The notes: a model not told the origin generated them from the sequence alone. Positions 14,913 to 23,231 are shown, counted from the stretch's first letter. The stretch is 37,977 nt of DNA from Chloroflexota bacterium (GCA_022707705.1 JAKJAC010000008.1:11282-49258), one strand, 5' to 3'. Made by a program: numbers and translations.

Positions 14913-15551
14913 ATGAAAAAATACTATATCGCTATCGCTGGAAACATCGGTGCAGGAAAGACCACGCTCACCACGCTCTTAAGCCGAAGGCTAGGATGGG
15001 AGCCTTTCCTGGAAGGCGTTGCGGATAACCCTTACCTGGCTGATTTCTATGATAGCATGGAGAAATGGAGTTTCCATTCCCAGGTCTTCTTCCTGGCGCG
15101 CCGGTTGCGACATCATCGCGAATTGCTCGATCGCCCCAACTCGGTCATCCAAGACCGTACGGTCTACGAGGATGCCGAGATTTTCGCGCAGAATCTGTTC
15201 CTGCGCGGCGCGATGCAGCCCCGCGATTTCAACACCTACCGCGACCTGTATGAGGCAGTGACTGCCATCCTGCCGCCGCCGGATCTGGTCATTTACTTAC
15301 GCGCTTCGCTTCCAACGTTGATTGAACGCATTCAACACCGTGATCGCAGCTACGAGCGCCAGATCGGCGCCGATTATGTCGCCCAGCTCAACACGCTTTA
15401 TGAAGCCTGGTTTCAGTCCTTTACGCTGTGCCCGGTCCTGACTGTGCCCGCGGACCGTCTGGATTTTGTTGCCAATGGGGATCATCTGAGCATGATTAGC
15501 GAGCGCATTATGGAGCGGCTACAGGGTAAAGAAGTTGTCACTTTCGATTAA
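14913..15551 (+). CDS. Deoxynucleoside kinase (dGK/dAK type)
   Basis: A 212-residue, standard-length deoxynucleoside kinase. It shows the P-loop AGNIGAGKTT (residues 9-18), the substrate-site IQDRTVYEDAEIFA (DR-T/S motif), and RDRSYERQIGADY, the lid arginines. It transfers the gamma-phosphate of ATP to a deoxynucleoside in salvage. It lies 15 nt after the fused kinase and shares its operon; the two differ clearly in the DR motif region, so they may form a heterodimer or split substrates, as known for paired dAK/dGK. Base preference cannot be read from sequence alone. The ribosome site is weak (CAGGCACC), so coupling to the upstream gene is likely. Confidence 0.93.
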   Translation: MKKYYIAIAGNIGAGKTTLTTLLSRRLGWEPFLEGVADNPYLADFYDSMEKWSFHSQVFFLARRLRHHRELLDRPNSVIQDRTVYEDAEIFAQNLFLRGAMQPRDFNTYRDLYEAVTAILPPPDLVIYLRASLPTLIERIQHRDRSYERQIGADYVAQLNTLYEAWFQSFTLCPVLTVPADRLDFVANGDHLSMISERIMERLQGKEVVTFD

Positions 15552-15684
15552 GCCATAACAGATTCGATTTATGTCAATCGCGCCGAGGTGAGACTGAGCA
15601 ACCATTCTTATCTCTGGTCCATAGGATCAATGATATACCGGCATTCTGGAACGGACAGCTCACGCTCTGTAAGAGAAGTCGAAC

Positions 15685-17922
15685 ATGAAATTACAAACCA
15701 GTGCCCCTCAGGAACCAGCAGGATTGCAACCACACCGGGAAAATGATGATTCCGGCGTGAATAACCGGCTCAAAGATCTCTGGATGCGATTGCGAAACGG
15801 TTTCAAAACCCAACCGGGTGAGGTTCAGCCGATCGAAAATGGAGCTGTAAAAGACAGCACCATCCAACAGGTGTTGACCACCCTCGCCCACGCCAGTCAT
15901 CGATTCGCCGGCGCCGCTGACCTGACTGAAGTGCTCAACCTGATTCTGCGCCAGATGCAAAAGGTTGTCACCTTCGATGGCGCGGTGGTTTTCTTGACCG
16001 AAAAAGAAGTCCTGCGCGCAAGAACCTGGTTCGGAACCTCCGGCGAGTCGCCAGTCAATCCGGTTATCAATCTGCAAGAGGATAGTCCAGCAGCGCAAGC
16101 CTTCCACGCGCAACAACCGACCTATATCGGCGACTTAAGCGCATTGCCAGAGGCGCAATCTCAGGCAACCGGGTTCGCGTGGCGCAGTTGGTTTGGAATT
16201 CCCCTCACCTCTGGAGGGGAGAAATTGGGGCTACTGCTCATCGTCGGCAAACAGCCCCAGCAATTCTCCGATACCGACCGGCGCTGGGCGCGGTCCATCG
16301 CGGAGTACATTATCGCTGCGTTGCGGAATGCCCATTTCGCCGAATGGGCGCAACGCGGCGCCGCACGCCAAGCCTTTCTGCTGGAAGCTGCCAGGACTCT
16401 AAGCGCCACACTGAATAGCGATGAGGTGCTCCAACAACTTCTGAATCTTACCCTCAAATACTTCCAGCCTGCGGCTGTCTCGATTGCGCTGGTCAACGCC
16501 GATGGAAGCACTACCTTTCAAGCCGCCTCAGGTCAGGTGGCAGACCAGATGGTCGGATTACATCTGCCGCCCGGCAAAGGCATTGTCGGTTGGGTCGCCG
16601 AACATGGCGAAGCCGTATGGGTTCCGGATACGTATGCCGACCAGCGCTTCCATGTCCAGACGGATCAACAGACTGGATTCCGCACCGAAGCCATCTATGC
16701 TGCCCCGGTCATCCAGAAAGACCACGCGGTTGCGGTTATCGAAATGATCAACCCGGCACAGGATATGGAAGTGCAGGAAACGCGCGAGATCATGTCTGCT
16801 CTGGCTGACCTGGCCGCACCTGCCATCCAGAACGCAATCCTCTTCGAGCAAGTCTATAATGCCGAAGCACGCTATCAACAGCTCTTCGACCTCAACCTGG
16901 ACCCCATCATCATTCTGGATGAAGCCGGAACAGTTCTGGACCTGAACCAGGAAGCACAATCGTTGCTGGACGTTGCGGCAGCATCCCCACAGAATGCTCT
17001 GACGGCGATGGGGCTTGCCGGCGAGAGGTTCGCTGAAGCTAAGAGCACATTACAGGCGCAGAAAACAGACATCTGGGAATATGCCCTCCCCATCGCGGAA
17101 GAACAGGATCGCACTTTCAAGGCGCATCTCACGGCACTGCCCCGATACCGTCCCGAACCCAGTTTTCAGTGGCTGGCACACGATATCACCGATCGCGTGG
17201 CGCTGGAGACCATGCGCGAGCAACTCTCAAACATGATCATTCATGATCTGCGCGGTCCTTTGAACAGCATTATCAACAGCATCGAATTAATCCGCGCCGC
17301 ATGGCAGCAAAAAGACCTTACCATGCCCATCGAACAGCTGCTGCAAATCAGCCTGCGCAGCGCCCAACGCATGGACCGGCTAATCAATACCATCCTGGAT
17401 ACGGCACGGCTGCGTCAGGGTGAGCGCCCCCTTTCGATTACTTCCTTCGATGTCACCATGCTGCTACGGGAAGCCGAGGAAATCAGCCAGCCCATGCTGA
17501 CACACCGGCGACAAACGCTCAACATGAACCTGCCCGCTGCGCCCCCCATGATTCAGGGAGACCTGGACCTGCTGCGCCGGGTGTTCACCAATCTGCTCAG
17601 CAATGCCATCAAGTTCACGCCCAACGGCGGAGTCATTGACCTGGATATGGTCGTTGAGGATACCATGTTCAAATTCTCCGTCCGCGATAACGGTCCCGGC
17701 ATTCCGCTCAATGAACAGGAACACATCTTCGACATGTACACGCGCGGCGCTGCCACTGGTCAAATCCAGGGGTCTGGCGTGGGTCTGGCTTTCTGCAGAC
17801 TCGCCATCGAAGCCCATGGGGGTCATATCTGGCTTAACAGCACGCCCGGCGAAGGCGCCACCTTCAGTTTCACGATTCCGCGCACCCTCCCTCCCGAACT
17901 AACTGAGGCGTTACCTGGATGA
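15685..17922 (+). CDS. Soluble GAF-GAF-PAS sensor histidine kinase
   Basis: A 745-residue histidine kinase without membrane segments. Order: an unstructured N-terminus, GAF domain 1 (about 75-215), GAF domain 2 (about 230-385), a PAS domain (about 390-510, starting RYQQLFDLNLDPIIILDEAG), HisKA with the phospho-accepting His520 in MIIHDLRGPLNSI, and a HATPase_c domain. That domain has the N box NLLSNAIKFTP, G1 DNGPGIP, F box HIFDMY and G2 GSGVGLAFC. The GAF and PAS domains should sense a small molecule, redox state or light; the ligand is not evident. No response regulator is adjacent, so it is an orphan kinase. Its stop overlaps the start of the next gene as ATGA (17919-17922), so it is translationally coupled to a tRNA-editing protein, an odd partner. 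Confidence 0.95.
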   Translation: MKLQTSAPQEPAGLQPHRENDDSGVNNRLKDLWMRLRNGFKTQPGEVQPIENGAVKDSTIQQVLTTLAHASHRFAGAADLTEVLNLILRQMQKVVTFDGAVVFLTEKEVLRARTWFGTSGESPVNPVINLQEDSPAAQAFHAQQPTYIGDLSALPEAQSQATGFAWRSWFGIPLTSGGEKLGLLLIVGKQPQQFSDTDRRWARSIAEYIIAALRNAHFAEWAQRGAARQAFLLEAARTLSATLNSDEVLQQLLNLTLKYFQPAAVSIALVNADGSTTFQAASGQVADQMVGLHLPPGKGIVGWVAEHGEAVWVPDTYADQRFHVQTDQQTGFRTEAIYAAPVIQKDHAVAVIEMINPAQDMEVQETREIMSALADLAAPAIQNAILFEQVYNAEARYQQLFDLNLDPIIILDEAGTVLDLNQEAQSLLDVAAASPQNALTAMGLAGERFAEAKSTLQAQKTDIWEYALPIAEEQDRTFKAHLTALPRYRPEPSFQWLAHDITDRVALETMREQLSNMIIHDLRGPLNSIINSIELIRAAWQQKDLTMPIEQLLQISLRSAQRMDRLINTILDTARLRQGERPLSITSFDVTMLLREAEEISQPMLTHRRQTLNMNLPAAPPMIQGDLDLLRRVFTNLLSNAIKFTPNGGVIDLDMVVEDTMFKFSVRDNGPGIPLNEQEHIFDMYTRGAATGQIQGSGVGLAFCRLAIEAHGGHIWLNSTPGEGATFSFTIPRTLPPELTEALPG

Positions 17923-19121
17923 CCGAAAAGATCTACTATACCGACGTCACCTGCAAGGATTTCACTGCGCGCGTGGAATCGCGACAACAAAGCCCACAGG
18001 GACCAGCAATCTGTCTGGATCGCACTGCCTTCTACCCCACTTCGGGCGGACAAAGCCATGATGTAGGCACCATCAATGGCATTGCAGTACGGGATGTGTG
18101 GAACGATGCCGAGGGCAATATCTGGCACCTTTTGGAACGACCACTGGATGCCATCGAGGTCCAGGGCAGCATCAATTGGGATGTGCGCTTCGATCATATG
18201 CAACAGCACACGGGGCAGCACCTGCTCTCCGCAGCGTTTTTGCGCTTGCTGCAGGCAAACACGCTCTCAGTCCACATGGGAGCAGCCATCAATACCGTTG
18301 ATTTCGACCTGTCACAATTGAGCTGGGAGGAAGCCTTCCGCGTCGAAGAGGAAGTCAATCGCATCATCCAGGAAAACCGCCGTGTAACAATTGCCCTGGT
18401 GGGGGAAGAGACGCTGGCGGATTTCAACCTGCGCCGCGAACCACAGGTGCGGGGGGTCATCCGTATTGTGCAGGTCGAGGGCTATGATGTCAGCCCGTGT
18501 GGCGGGACGCATACGCCTTACACGGGGCAGATTGGCCTGGTAAAGCTCACCGCCATCGAGCGTTACAAGGGGGGCGTCAGGGTCACCTTCCTTTGTGGGG
18601 CGCGGGCGCTGCGTGATTATCGCCATGCATTGCAAGTCCTCCAAAAGTTAGGCGCGCAGCTCAGCGTCGGAAGCGATGATTGCCCCGATGCCGTAGCCAG
18701 GTTGCTAGAGGATAACCGGTTATTGCGGCGTAGCCAACAGCAGACGCAGCAAACGTTCGCCGAGATGGAGGCGCAGCTTCTGTGGCAAGCGACTTCAGTC
18801 AGCAAGGGAGCGAGGCGTATCGTCAAACATTGGGAAGCGCGCAGTTTCGGCGAAATCCAAGCCCTGGCGCGGCAGCTGCAAAACTTGCCCAATACTGCTG
18901 CTTTCTTGATGGTCACAGAGGGGGATAGCTTGCGGCTCATCTGCACCCGCAGTCATGACCTGGAGAAGATGGATGCTAACGCTTACCTGCGCGCAGCCCT
19001 CGGGGAGCTCGGCGGTCGCGGCGGCGGTACACCCACCCTTGCACAAGGGGGAGCACCTCTCACACCACCTGAAGCAGCCCTTGTGGTTCTCAACAAAGTT
19101 CTTGCTGATGGTGAATTCTGA
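17919..19121 (+). CDS. Alanyl-tRNA editing protein, AlaX-L type with DHHA1 domain
   Basis: A 400-residue stand-alone homologue of the alanyl-tRNA synthetase editing half. It has the TRAFYPTSGGQ-like segment near residue 30, the zinc and catalytic motif HTGQH (His97, His101), the second motif CGGTH (Cys194, His198), a helical linker (about 245-300) and a C-terminal DHHA1 domain with ELGGRGGGTPTLAQGG. It hydrolyses Ser or Gly mischarged onto tRNA-Ala in the cytoplasm. The length and DHHA1 tail place it in the long AlaX class. The ATG overlaps the kinase stop by 4 nt, and an MBL-fold gene follows after 24 nt, so the three form one operon. Confidence 0.93.
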   Translation: MTEKIYYTDVTCKDFTARVESRQQSPQGPAICLDRTAFYPTSGGQSHDVGTINGIAVRDVWNDAEGNIWHLLERPLDAIEVQGSINWDVRFDHMQQHTGQHLLSAAFLRLLQANTLSVHMGAAINTVDFDLSQLSWEEAFRVEEEVNRIIQENRRVTIALVGEETLADFNLRREPQVRGVIRIVQVEGYDVSPCGGTHTPYTGQIGLVKLTAIERYKGGVRVTFLCGARALRDYRHALQVLQKLGAQLSVGSDDCPDAVARLLEDNRLLRRSQQQTQQTFAEMEAQLLWQATSVSKGARRIVKHWEARSFGEIQALARQLQNLPNTAAFLMVTEGDSLRLICTRSHDLEKMDANAYLRAALGELGGRGGGTPTLAQGGAPLTPPEAALVVLNKVLADGEF

Positions 19122-19145
19122 ATTTAAATGCTGGCTGAGGAAAAA

Positions 19146-20072
19146 ATGCAGGAAATTGCCCCCAACATCATCATAGAAAAGCGCTTTGCACCCTACAACC
19201 TCGGCGTTGTCGTCACCGAGCACGGCGTGATTGCCATTGATGTGCCCCCCCAACCGAGCCAGGCGCAGCTCTGGCTGGAAGAGATTCGCAACTCGTGGGG
19301 GCAACCGCGGTTCCTGATGCTTAGCGATGGACAACCCGAGCGGCTCATCGGCGCCGCGCTGGCATCCATTCCAACGATTATGACACGGGCAGCAGCACAG
19401 AGCCTTGCCGCCTTTGATGAAAAAACCTGGCTCGAAATGCTGCACACCATCGGGCAAAACTATCCCGAAGAACTTGAGGTGCTCACCAACCTGCGACCTC
19501 CTCGCCCCACCCTGATCATCTCCCAGACCTTGCACCTGCACTACACCACACCACCCCTCACTTTTGAACCCCTCAGTGGTAATTCGCCTGGCAGCTTGAT
19601 GTTGACCGTTCCGGAGCACAAAGTGCTGTTTGCTGGGGATACGGTGGTCGCGGACCAACCGCCTGACCTGCGATACACACCAGACTTCAACGATTGGCTC
19701 AAGACGTTGGCAGCGCTCGCCAAGCGTAAAGATATCAGGTGGATTGTGCCTGGACGAGGGTCAGGTCCTCTCCCACGAGGGGACCTGGAAAGTCAACAGG
19801 AACTCATGCACGAACTGGAACACGCTGCCAGGCGCTTAGCGCGCAAAGCCGATGATAGTGAGGGCATCACTCAAGCCACAACCGATTTACAACAGGTCTT
19901 CTATCCCCACGCGGCGCGAGGGTCAGCCATCCACAAGACCTTGCGCCAGGCGTTGGAGATTCTGGCAAGCCAGAAACGCGCGGAACGCCTGGAAGCAGCA
20001 GAGCAGAAAGCAGCTCAGAGGGCAGCGGCTGTTTCAGCAGAAAACGCTGTCACGGGCGAACCGGAAAGATAA
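19146..20072 (+). CDS. MBL-fold protein with lost metal ligands
   Basis: A 308-residue protein with the framework of a metallo-beta-lactamase hydrolase: NLGVVVTEHGVIAIDVPP (Asp32), PGSLMLTVPEHKVLFAGDTVV (Asp165) and WIVPGRGSGPL. The metal-binding His residues are missing. The usual THxHxDH site reads LSDGQPERL (59-67), and the GHG of the last motif is GRG (Arg204). By family knowledge this removes the dinuclear site, so it is probably a pseudoenzyme. The C-terminus is a charged, Ala/Glu/Lys-rich helix. ATG 19146 is 5 nt after GAGGA; an upstream ATG at 19128 has a poorer context. The last 58 bases overlap the convergent pncC gene. Confidence 0.8.
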   Translation: MQEIAPNIIIEKRFAPYNLGVVVTEHGVIAIDVPPQPSQAQLWLEEIRNSWGQPRFLMLSDGQPERLIGAALASIPTIMTRAAAQSLAAFDEKTWLEMLHTIGQNYPEELEVLTNLRPPRPTLIISQTLHLHYTTPPLTFEPLSGNSPGSLMLTVPEHKVLFAGDTVVADQPPDLRYTPDFNDWLKTLAALAKRKDIRWIVPGRGSGPLPRGDLESQQELMHELEHAARRLARKADDSEGITQATTDLQQVFYPHAARGSAIHKTLRQALEILASQKRAERLEAAEQKAAQRAAAVSAENAVTGEPER

Positions 20073-20530
20073 GCAACCACATAGTGCAGAGCTGCTTGCG
20101 CCGAAGCCAGTTTGTTGGGCGAACGAGCGCCAAGCCAGACTTGCCGCCAGACGCGTCGCTCACCGGGCGCCGCCAACGCAATGTAGGTCAAGCCGGTAGG
20201 CTTGACCGCCGTGCTTCCACCCGGACCCGCGATACCGGTTATGCTCACCCCAAGCTCTGCGCCGGATACCCTGCGCACACCCTCCGCCATCTCCAGCGCG
20301 ACCTGTGCACTGACCGCGCCCCACCGTTGCAGGCTCTCGGCGCGCACTCCCAACAATGCCTGCTTCATAGCATCGGCATAGGCTAACACGCCGCCGAGAA
20401 AATACGCCGAACTACCGGGAATCTCGGTGATGAGATGACCTAACAAGCCCCCGGTGCACGATTCCGCTACTGCTAACCACCAGGCTCGCCTTTGTAGCAG
20501 CTCTCCGATGCGGATAGCCTCGTCCTGCAT
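20015..20530 (-). CDS. pncC: Nicotinamide-nucleotide amidase (CinA C-terminal domain)
   Basis: A 171-residue stand-alone CinA-C/PncC protein, which deamidates nicotinamide mononucleotide to nicotinic acid mononucleotide in NAD recycling. Family motifs are AESCTGG with its active-site Ser, GSSAYFLGGVLAYADAMKQALLGV, and GVSITGIAGPGGSTAVKPTGLTY. ATG 20530 is favoured because GGGAGG is 5-6 nt upstream; an ATG four codons earlier precedes that site. The 3' end overlaps the convergent MBL gene by 58 bases, so the two mRNAs are antisense there. The VWA gene ending 38 nt upstream on the same strand suggests co-transcription with the chelatase locus. Confidence 0.93.
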   Translation of the reverse strand: MQDEAIRIGELLQRRAWWLAVAESCTGGLLGHLITEIPGSSAYFLGGVLAYADAMKQALLGVRAESLQRWGAVSAQVALEMAEGVRRVSGAELGVSITGIAGPGGSTAVKPTGLTYIALAAPGERRVWRQVWLGARSPNKLASAQAALHYVVAYLSGSPVTAFSAETAAAL

Positions 20531-20567
20531 GTGTCCTCCCATTCACCCAGAGATGAAAAACCGATGC

Positions 20568-21467
20568 TTACTTGCGAAGCTCACTCTGTACCGTTTGCAG
20601 CAATGTATCAGCCTGTAGCGATGCAAGATTGTAGCACTCGCCGCCAAGATGCTCCGCCAGGCTCTGCGCCAACCCTTGATCGAAGCGTTCATCTTCCATG
20701 TTGATCACCACAGAGCGCACTTCCGCATCGCGGAGCTGTTCGGCTAGCAGATACGCCTCCTCTTGAGGCGGCATATCCCCCATAGAGACATTGCCCGCGC
20801 CATCCGTGAGAATCACCATCAAAGGCTCCAAATCTGGATGGCGCAGCAGCTCCTGTTTGATGGTGTGCGCCGCCAACCACAAACCCGCGGAAAGTGGGGT
20901 TTTGCCGCCCACAGGGAGATCTTCCAACCGTTTTTGTGCCAGGTCCACGCTGTTTGTCGGCGGAAGCACGACCAAGGCGCGGTCCTTCTGAAAAACAATC
21001 ATTCCCACGCGGTCCCGGCGTTGGTAGGCATCCGTCAACAGCGAAACCACCGCGCCCTTCGTCGCTTGCATCCGCTCTTCCACCGCCATGGACCACGAGG
21101 CATCCACCACGAACAGCACCAGGTTGGCAGCCCGTCGCACACGCACCTTACGTTGATAATCGTGTGAACGTAGTTGCAGCGCAGGACCGTGAGGGTGGTT
21201 GATATGGCGCTGCCCTTGGAAAGGGGCAGCTGCGCGCAACGTCGCATCAAGCGCCAGGTCGGAAGGGTCGCGAGGAGAAGGGCGCGCCCGCACATAGCGT
21301 CCGCGCTTGAGCGTGGTTACCGTGCGGCTACGACGACCACCAGAACGTCGCTCCTGACGGTCCATGGGCGTTTCGAGCCGTCTGGGGTCAAAGAGTGCGC
21401 CTATTTCTGTGGGCCTACCACCATCCCACCAGGCGCCCTCGCTGGTCCATTTGGGGATTGCCTGCAT
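20568..21467 (-). CDS. chlD: ChlD-like VWA domain, C-terminal half of a frameshifted ChlI-ChlD protein
   Basis: 299 residues from ATG 21467. After a basic, Arg-rich linker comes a von Willebrand A domain with MIDAS residues: VVDASWSMA (DxSxS), GGKTPLSAGL (Thr) and ILTDGAGN (Asp). This is the C-terminal part of magnesium/cobalt chelatase subunit D. No stop interrupts this frame between the ATG and 21536, where it meets the ChlI gene in the -1 frame. A -1 slip on the A7 run there would give a 691-residue ChlI-ChlD fusion, the normal ChlD architecture. Independent initiation is also possible, since AGGAG lies 9 nt before ATG 21467, inside the 3' arm of the downstream stem. Absence of other tetrapyrrole genes leaves open whether the metal is cobalt or magnesium. 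Confidence 0.88.
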   Translation of the reverse strand: MQAIPKWTSEGAWWDGGRPTEIGALFDPRRLETPMDRQERRSGGRRSRTVTTLKRGRYVRARPSPRDPSDLALDATLRAAAPFQGQRHINHPHGPALQLRSHDYQRKVRVRRAANLVLFVVDASWSMAVEERMQATKGAVVSLLTDAYQRRDRVGMIVFQKDRALVVLPPTNSVDLAQKRLEDLPVGGKTPLSAGLWLAAHTIKQELLRHPDLEPLMVILTDGAGNVSMGDMPPQEEAYLLAEQLRDAEVRSVVINMEDERFDQGLAQSLAEHLGGECYNLASLQADTLLQTVQSELRK

Positions 21468-21476
21468 CGCCTGTTG

Positions 21477-21556
21477 CTCCTGAGGACTCGAAGTCTCTGG
21501 TGCGACTTCGGGTTCTCCCTCAGGAGGCGTCAGACTTTTTTTGGCGTCGGGTCTCC
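21477..21556 (-). promoter_or_regulatory. Apparent -1 programmed ribosomal frameshift signal
   Basis: Read on the minus strand in order: an SD-like GGAG (21553-21556), a 10-nt gap, and the slippery run A-AAA-AAA (21536-21542; zero-frame codons CCA AAA AAA GTC TGA). Next come the zero-frame stop (21530-21532) and, 9 nt after the slippery run, a stem CTCCTGAGG (21518-21526) pairing perfectly with CCTCAGGAG (21477-21485). Inside its loop is a second perfect 7-bp stem (21504-21510 with 21489-21495). After a -1 slip the ribosome reads AGT CTG ACG CCT and continues into the VWA frame. All parts match the dnaX-type arrangement of slippery site, upstream SD and downstream hairpin. Confidence 0.82.
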
Positions 21557-22642
21557 GTCACCCACGGGCAGCGCCTCCGATGGGCGGGGCAGCTGCTCCT
21601 CTGTCTGTTTGCGAGCTTGACCCAAACGCCGGTCCAATGTCTCCAGGGAGGTCTGCACCTCATCGAAGGGTTTTCGCTTGAGGCGATGCGGCAGCGCCAG
21701 TTGCGCCGCCAGAACGATATCCATATCCGTCAAGCGGGTGCGCCCTTCCCAAGCGGCATGCGCCGTCGCCGTCTTGAGGATGACCAAATCCGCGCGGTGT
21801 CCATCCACACCCAGGTCAGCCATCATCATAGCAATGGATGCCAGATCAGCGCGGGTGTAATGAACATGGGGGAGAATCGCCCGCGCCTCTTCAATCTGTC
21901 GCGCCAGCTTTTTCTCTTGCGGTAGCCATTCCTGGTAAAAGCCCTCGGGATCCTGCTCATATGCCAGATTGCGTTCCATGATCGCCATCCGCGATTGAGC
22001 ATCGCGGACCCCCACCACATCCACGCACAAAGCAAAACGATCGAGCAGCTGTGGGCGAAGGTCGCCTTCTTCAGGGTTCATCGTGCCGACCAGGATGAAG
22101 CGTGCAGGATGCTGAAAAGAGATTCCCTCTCGCTCCACCGTGTTCACGCCCATCGCCGCAGCATCGAGCAACACGTCCACAATATGGTCATCCAACAGGT
22201 TGACCTCGTCAACGTAAAGGATGCCGCGATTTGCCGCTGCTAGGACACCTGGCTCAAAACGGCGCTCGCCCTTCTGAATCGCTCGCTCAATATCGAGAGT
22301 GCCCACAACACGATCTTCGGTAGCCCCCACAGGCAATTCCACGAAAGGCACCTTCCGCGTAGCGTGCAGCAATTCCTCTCCGGCATCAGCCCGCTCCCGG
22401 CACAGGGTGCACCAGGTTGCCGGTTGGTCGGGGTCGCAACCAAAGGCGCCATCCAGGAGCACCTCGATTTCTGGCAACAACGCTGCCAACGCGCGCGCAG
22501 CGGTAGATTTCGCCGTGCCGCGTTCGCCGCGAATCAACACGCCGCCGATGCGGAAATTGATCGCATTCAGAATCAGCGCGCGCTTCATGCGCTCTTGATC
22601 TACGATAGCAGTGAATGGAAACACCAATCGCTCACCCTGCAC
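21530..22642 (-). CDS. chlI: Magnesium/cobalt chelatase AAA+ subunit (ChlI-like), zero-frame product
   Basis: A 370-residue AAA+ ATPase of the chelatase I family. Walker A is RGERGTAKSTAARAL, the Cys-containing insert (CDPDQPATWCTLCRERAD) is present, Walker B is GILYVDEVNLLDD, and LVGTMNPEEGDLRPQLLDRFALCVDV holds sensor 1 and the arginine finger. With a D subunit it forms the hexameric motor that drives metal insertion into a tetrapyrrole. GTG 22642 is preferred: GGGAGG lies 6 nt upstream and VFPFTAIVDQ, the usual N-terminus, follows closely. The C-terminal 40 residues (RRLGQARKQTEEQLPRPSEALPVGDGDP) form a linker that ends at the slippery A7 run, so a fraction of ribosomes should continue into the VWA domain. 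Confidence 0.93.
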   Translation of the reverse strand: MQGERLVFPFTAIVDQERMKRALILNAINFRIGGVLIRGERGTAKSTAARALAALLPEIEVLLDGAFGCDPDQPATWCTLCRERADAGEELLHATRKVPFVELPVGATEDRVVGTLDIERAIQKGERRFEPGVLAAANRGILYVDEVNLLDDHIVDVLLDAAAMGVNTVEREGISFQHPARFILVGTMNPEEGDLRPQLLDRFALCVDVVGVRDAQSRMAIMERNLAYEQDPEGFYQEWLPQEKKLARQIEEARAILPHVHYTRADLASIAMMMADLGVDGHRADLVILKTATAHAAWEGRTRLTDMDIVLAAQLALPHRLKRKPFDEVQTSLETLDRRLGQARKQTEEQLPRPSEALPVGDGDPTPKKV

Positions 22643-22692
22643 TCTGTACCTCCCTGCTGCCCAAAGGGGCACGCTGTCCGTTCAATAACGCT

Positions 22693-22698
22693 ATTATA
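22693..22698 (-). promoter_or_regulatory. Probable -10 box of the chlI/chlD operon
   Basis: Minus strand TATAAT in GAGTATAATAGC, about 50 nt before GTG 22642. The -35 region is weak, so an activator or an alternative start may be involved. Confidence 0.5.
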
Positions 22699-22791
22699 CT
22701 CCAATTCGCGGCTCATTACCGCGCGGCAAAGGGTAAGGGTACGTTTACAATGGAGGCGACAATCTCAGAGAGATCTCTGCGGCACAACAAA

Positions 22792-22816
22792 GACCGGCGT
22801 CATGATGACGCCGGTC
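22792..22816 (-). terminator. Terminator of the RRM protein gene
   Basis: GACCGGCGTCAT and its complement form a near-perfect 12-bp hairpin with a minus-strand tail TTTGTTG, 33 nt downstream of the RRM gene stop. It also separates that gene from the chlI promoter. Confidence 0.75.
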
Positions 22817-22848
22817 GGTTAAATTCGGTATGGCCTTGCGCTAACAGA

Positions 22849-23151
22849 TTAGCGATCAGAATAGCGCTGCGGACGCCGCCCCTCTTCACGAGCCGGACGT
22901 TCACGCTGTTGGGCCTCATTCACCCGCAACGTGCGCCCACCGAACTGCGTGCCGTCTAATGCCGACATTGCTGCAGTTGCACCAGAGGCTTCCATCTCAA
23001 CGAAGCTGAATCCACGATAGCGGCCAGTCTCCCGGTCGTTAATCATGCGCACAACCTGGACTTCACCATGCTGTGAAAACAGTTCCTGGATTTGTTCCTC
23101 GGTCACATCAAACGGCAAATTACCAACATACAGCGTCTTGTTCATCTCCAC
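22849..23151 (-). CDS. RRM-domain RNA-binding protein
   Basis: A 100-residue single-RRM protein. RNP2 is LYVGNL near the N-terminus and RNP1 is RGFSFVEM; the aromatic residues that stack on RNA bases are present. A short Arg/Glu-rich tail (QQRERPAREEGRRPQRYSDR) follows the domain. Such small bacterial RRM proteins bind single-stranded RNA and often rise in the cold. GTG 23151 lies 5 nt after AAGGAG; ATG 23145 (MNKTLYVGN) is 11 nt after it and is an equally plausible start. It is a single-gene unit with its own terminator and a probable extended -10 promoter. Confidence 0.93.
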   Translation of the reverse strand: MEMNKTLYVGNLPFDVTEEQIQELFSQHGEVQVVRMINDRETGRYRGFSFVEMEASGATAAMSALDGTQFGGRTLRVNEAQQRERPAREEGRRPQRYSDR

Positions 23152-23225
23152 CCAAACTCCTTGCGAAACAGTGAAATAATGCTCTCTAGCTTTAGGCTCA
23201 ACCTCTCAGTGTCAAGCCAAAGGGA

Positions 23226-23231
23226 ATTATA
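23226..23231 (-). promoter_or_regulatory. Extended -10 promoter of the RRM gene
   Basis: Minus strand TGG-TATAAT (hexamer 23226-23231), about 75 nt before the start codon. A TTGACA just upstream is only 8 nt away and cannot serve as its -35; CTTGCC at 16 nt could. The rest of the 23152-23632 gap holds only one plus-strand promoter and no gene I can support. Confidence 0.5.

Noticed and set aside
18795-19658. 287-codon minus-strand open frame
   Set aside because: It spans two plus-strand genes (AlaX and MBL) with clear protein families; codon pattern and context favour those.
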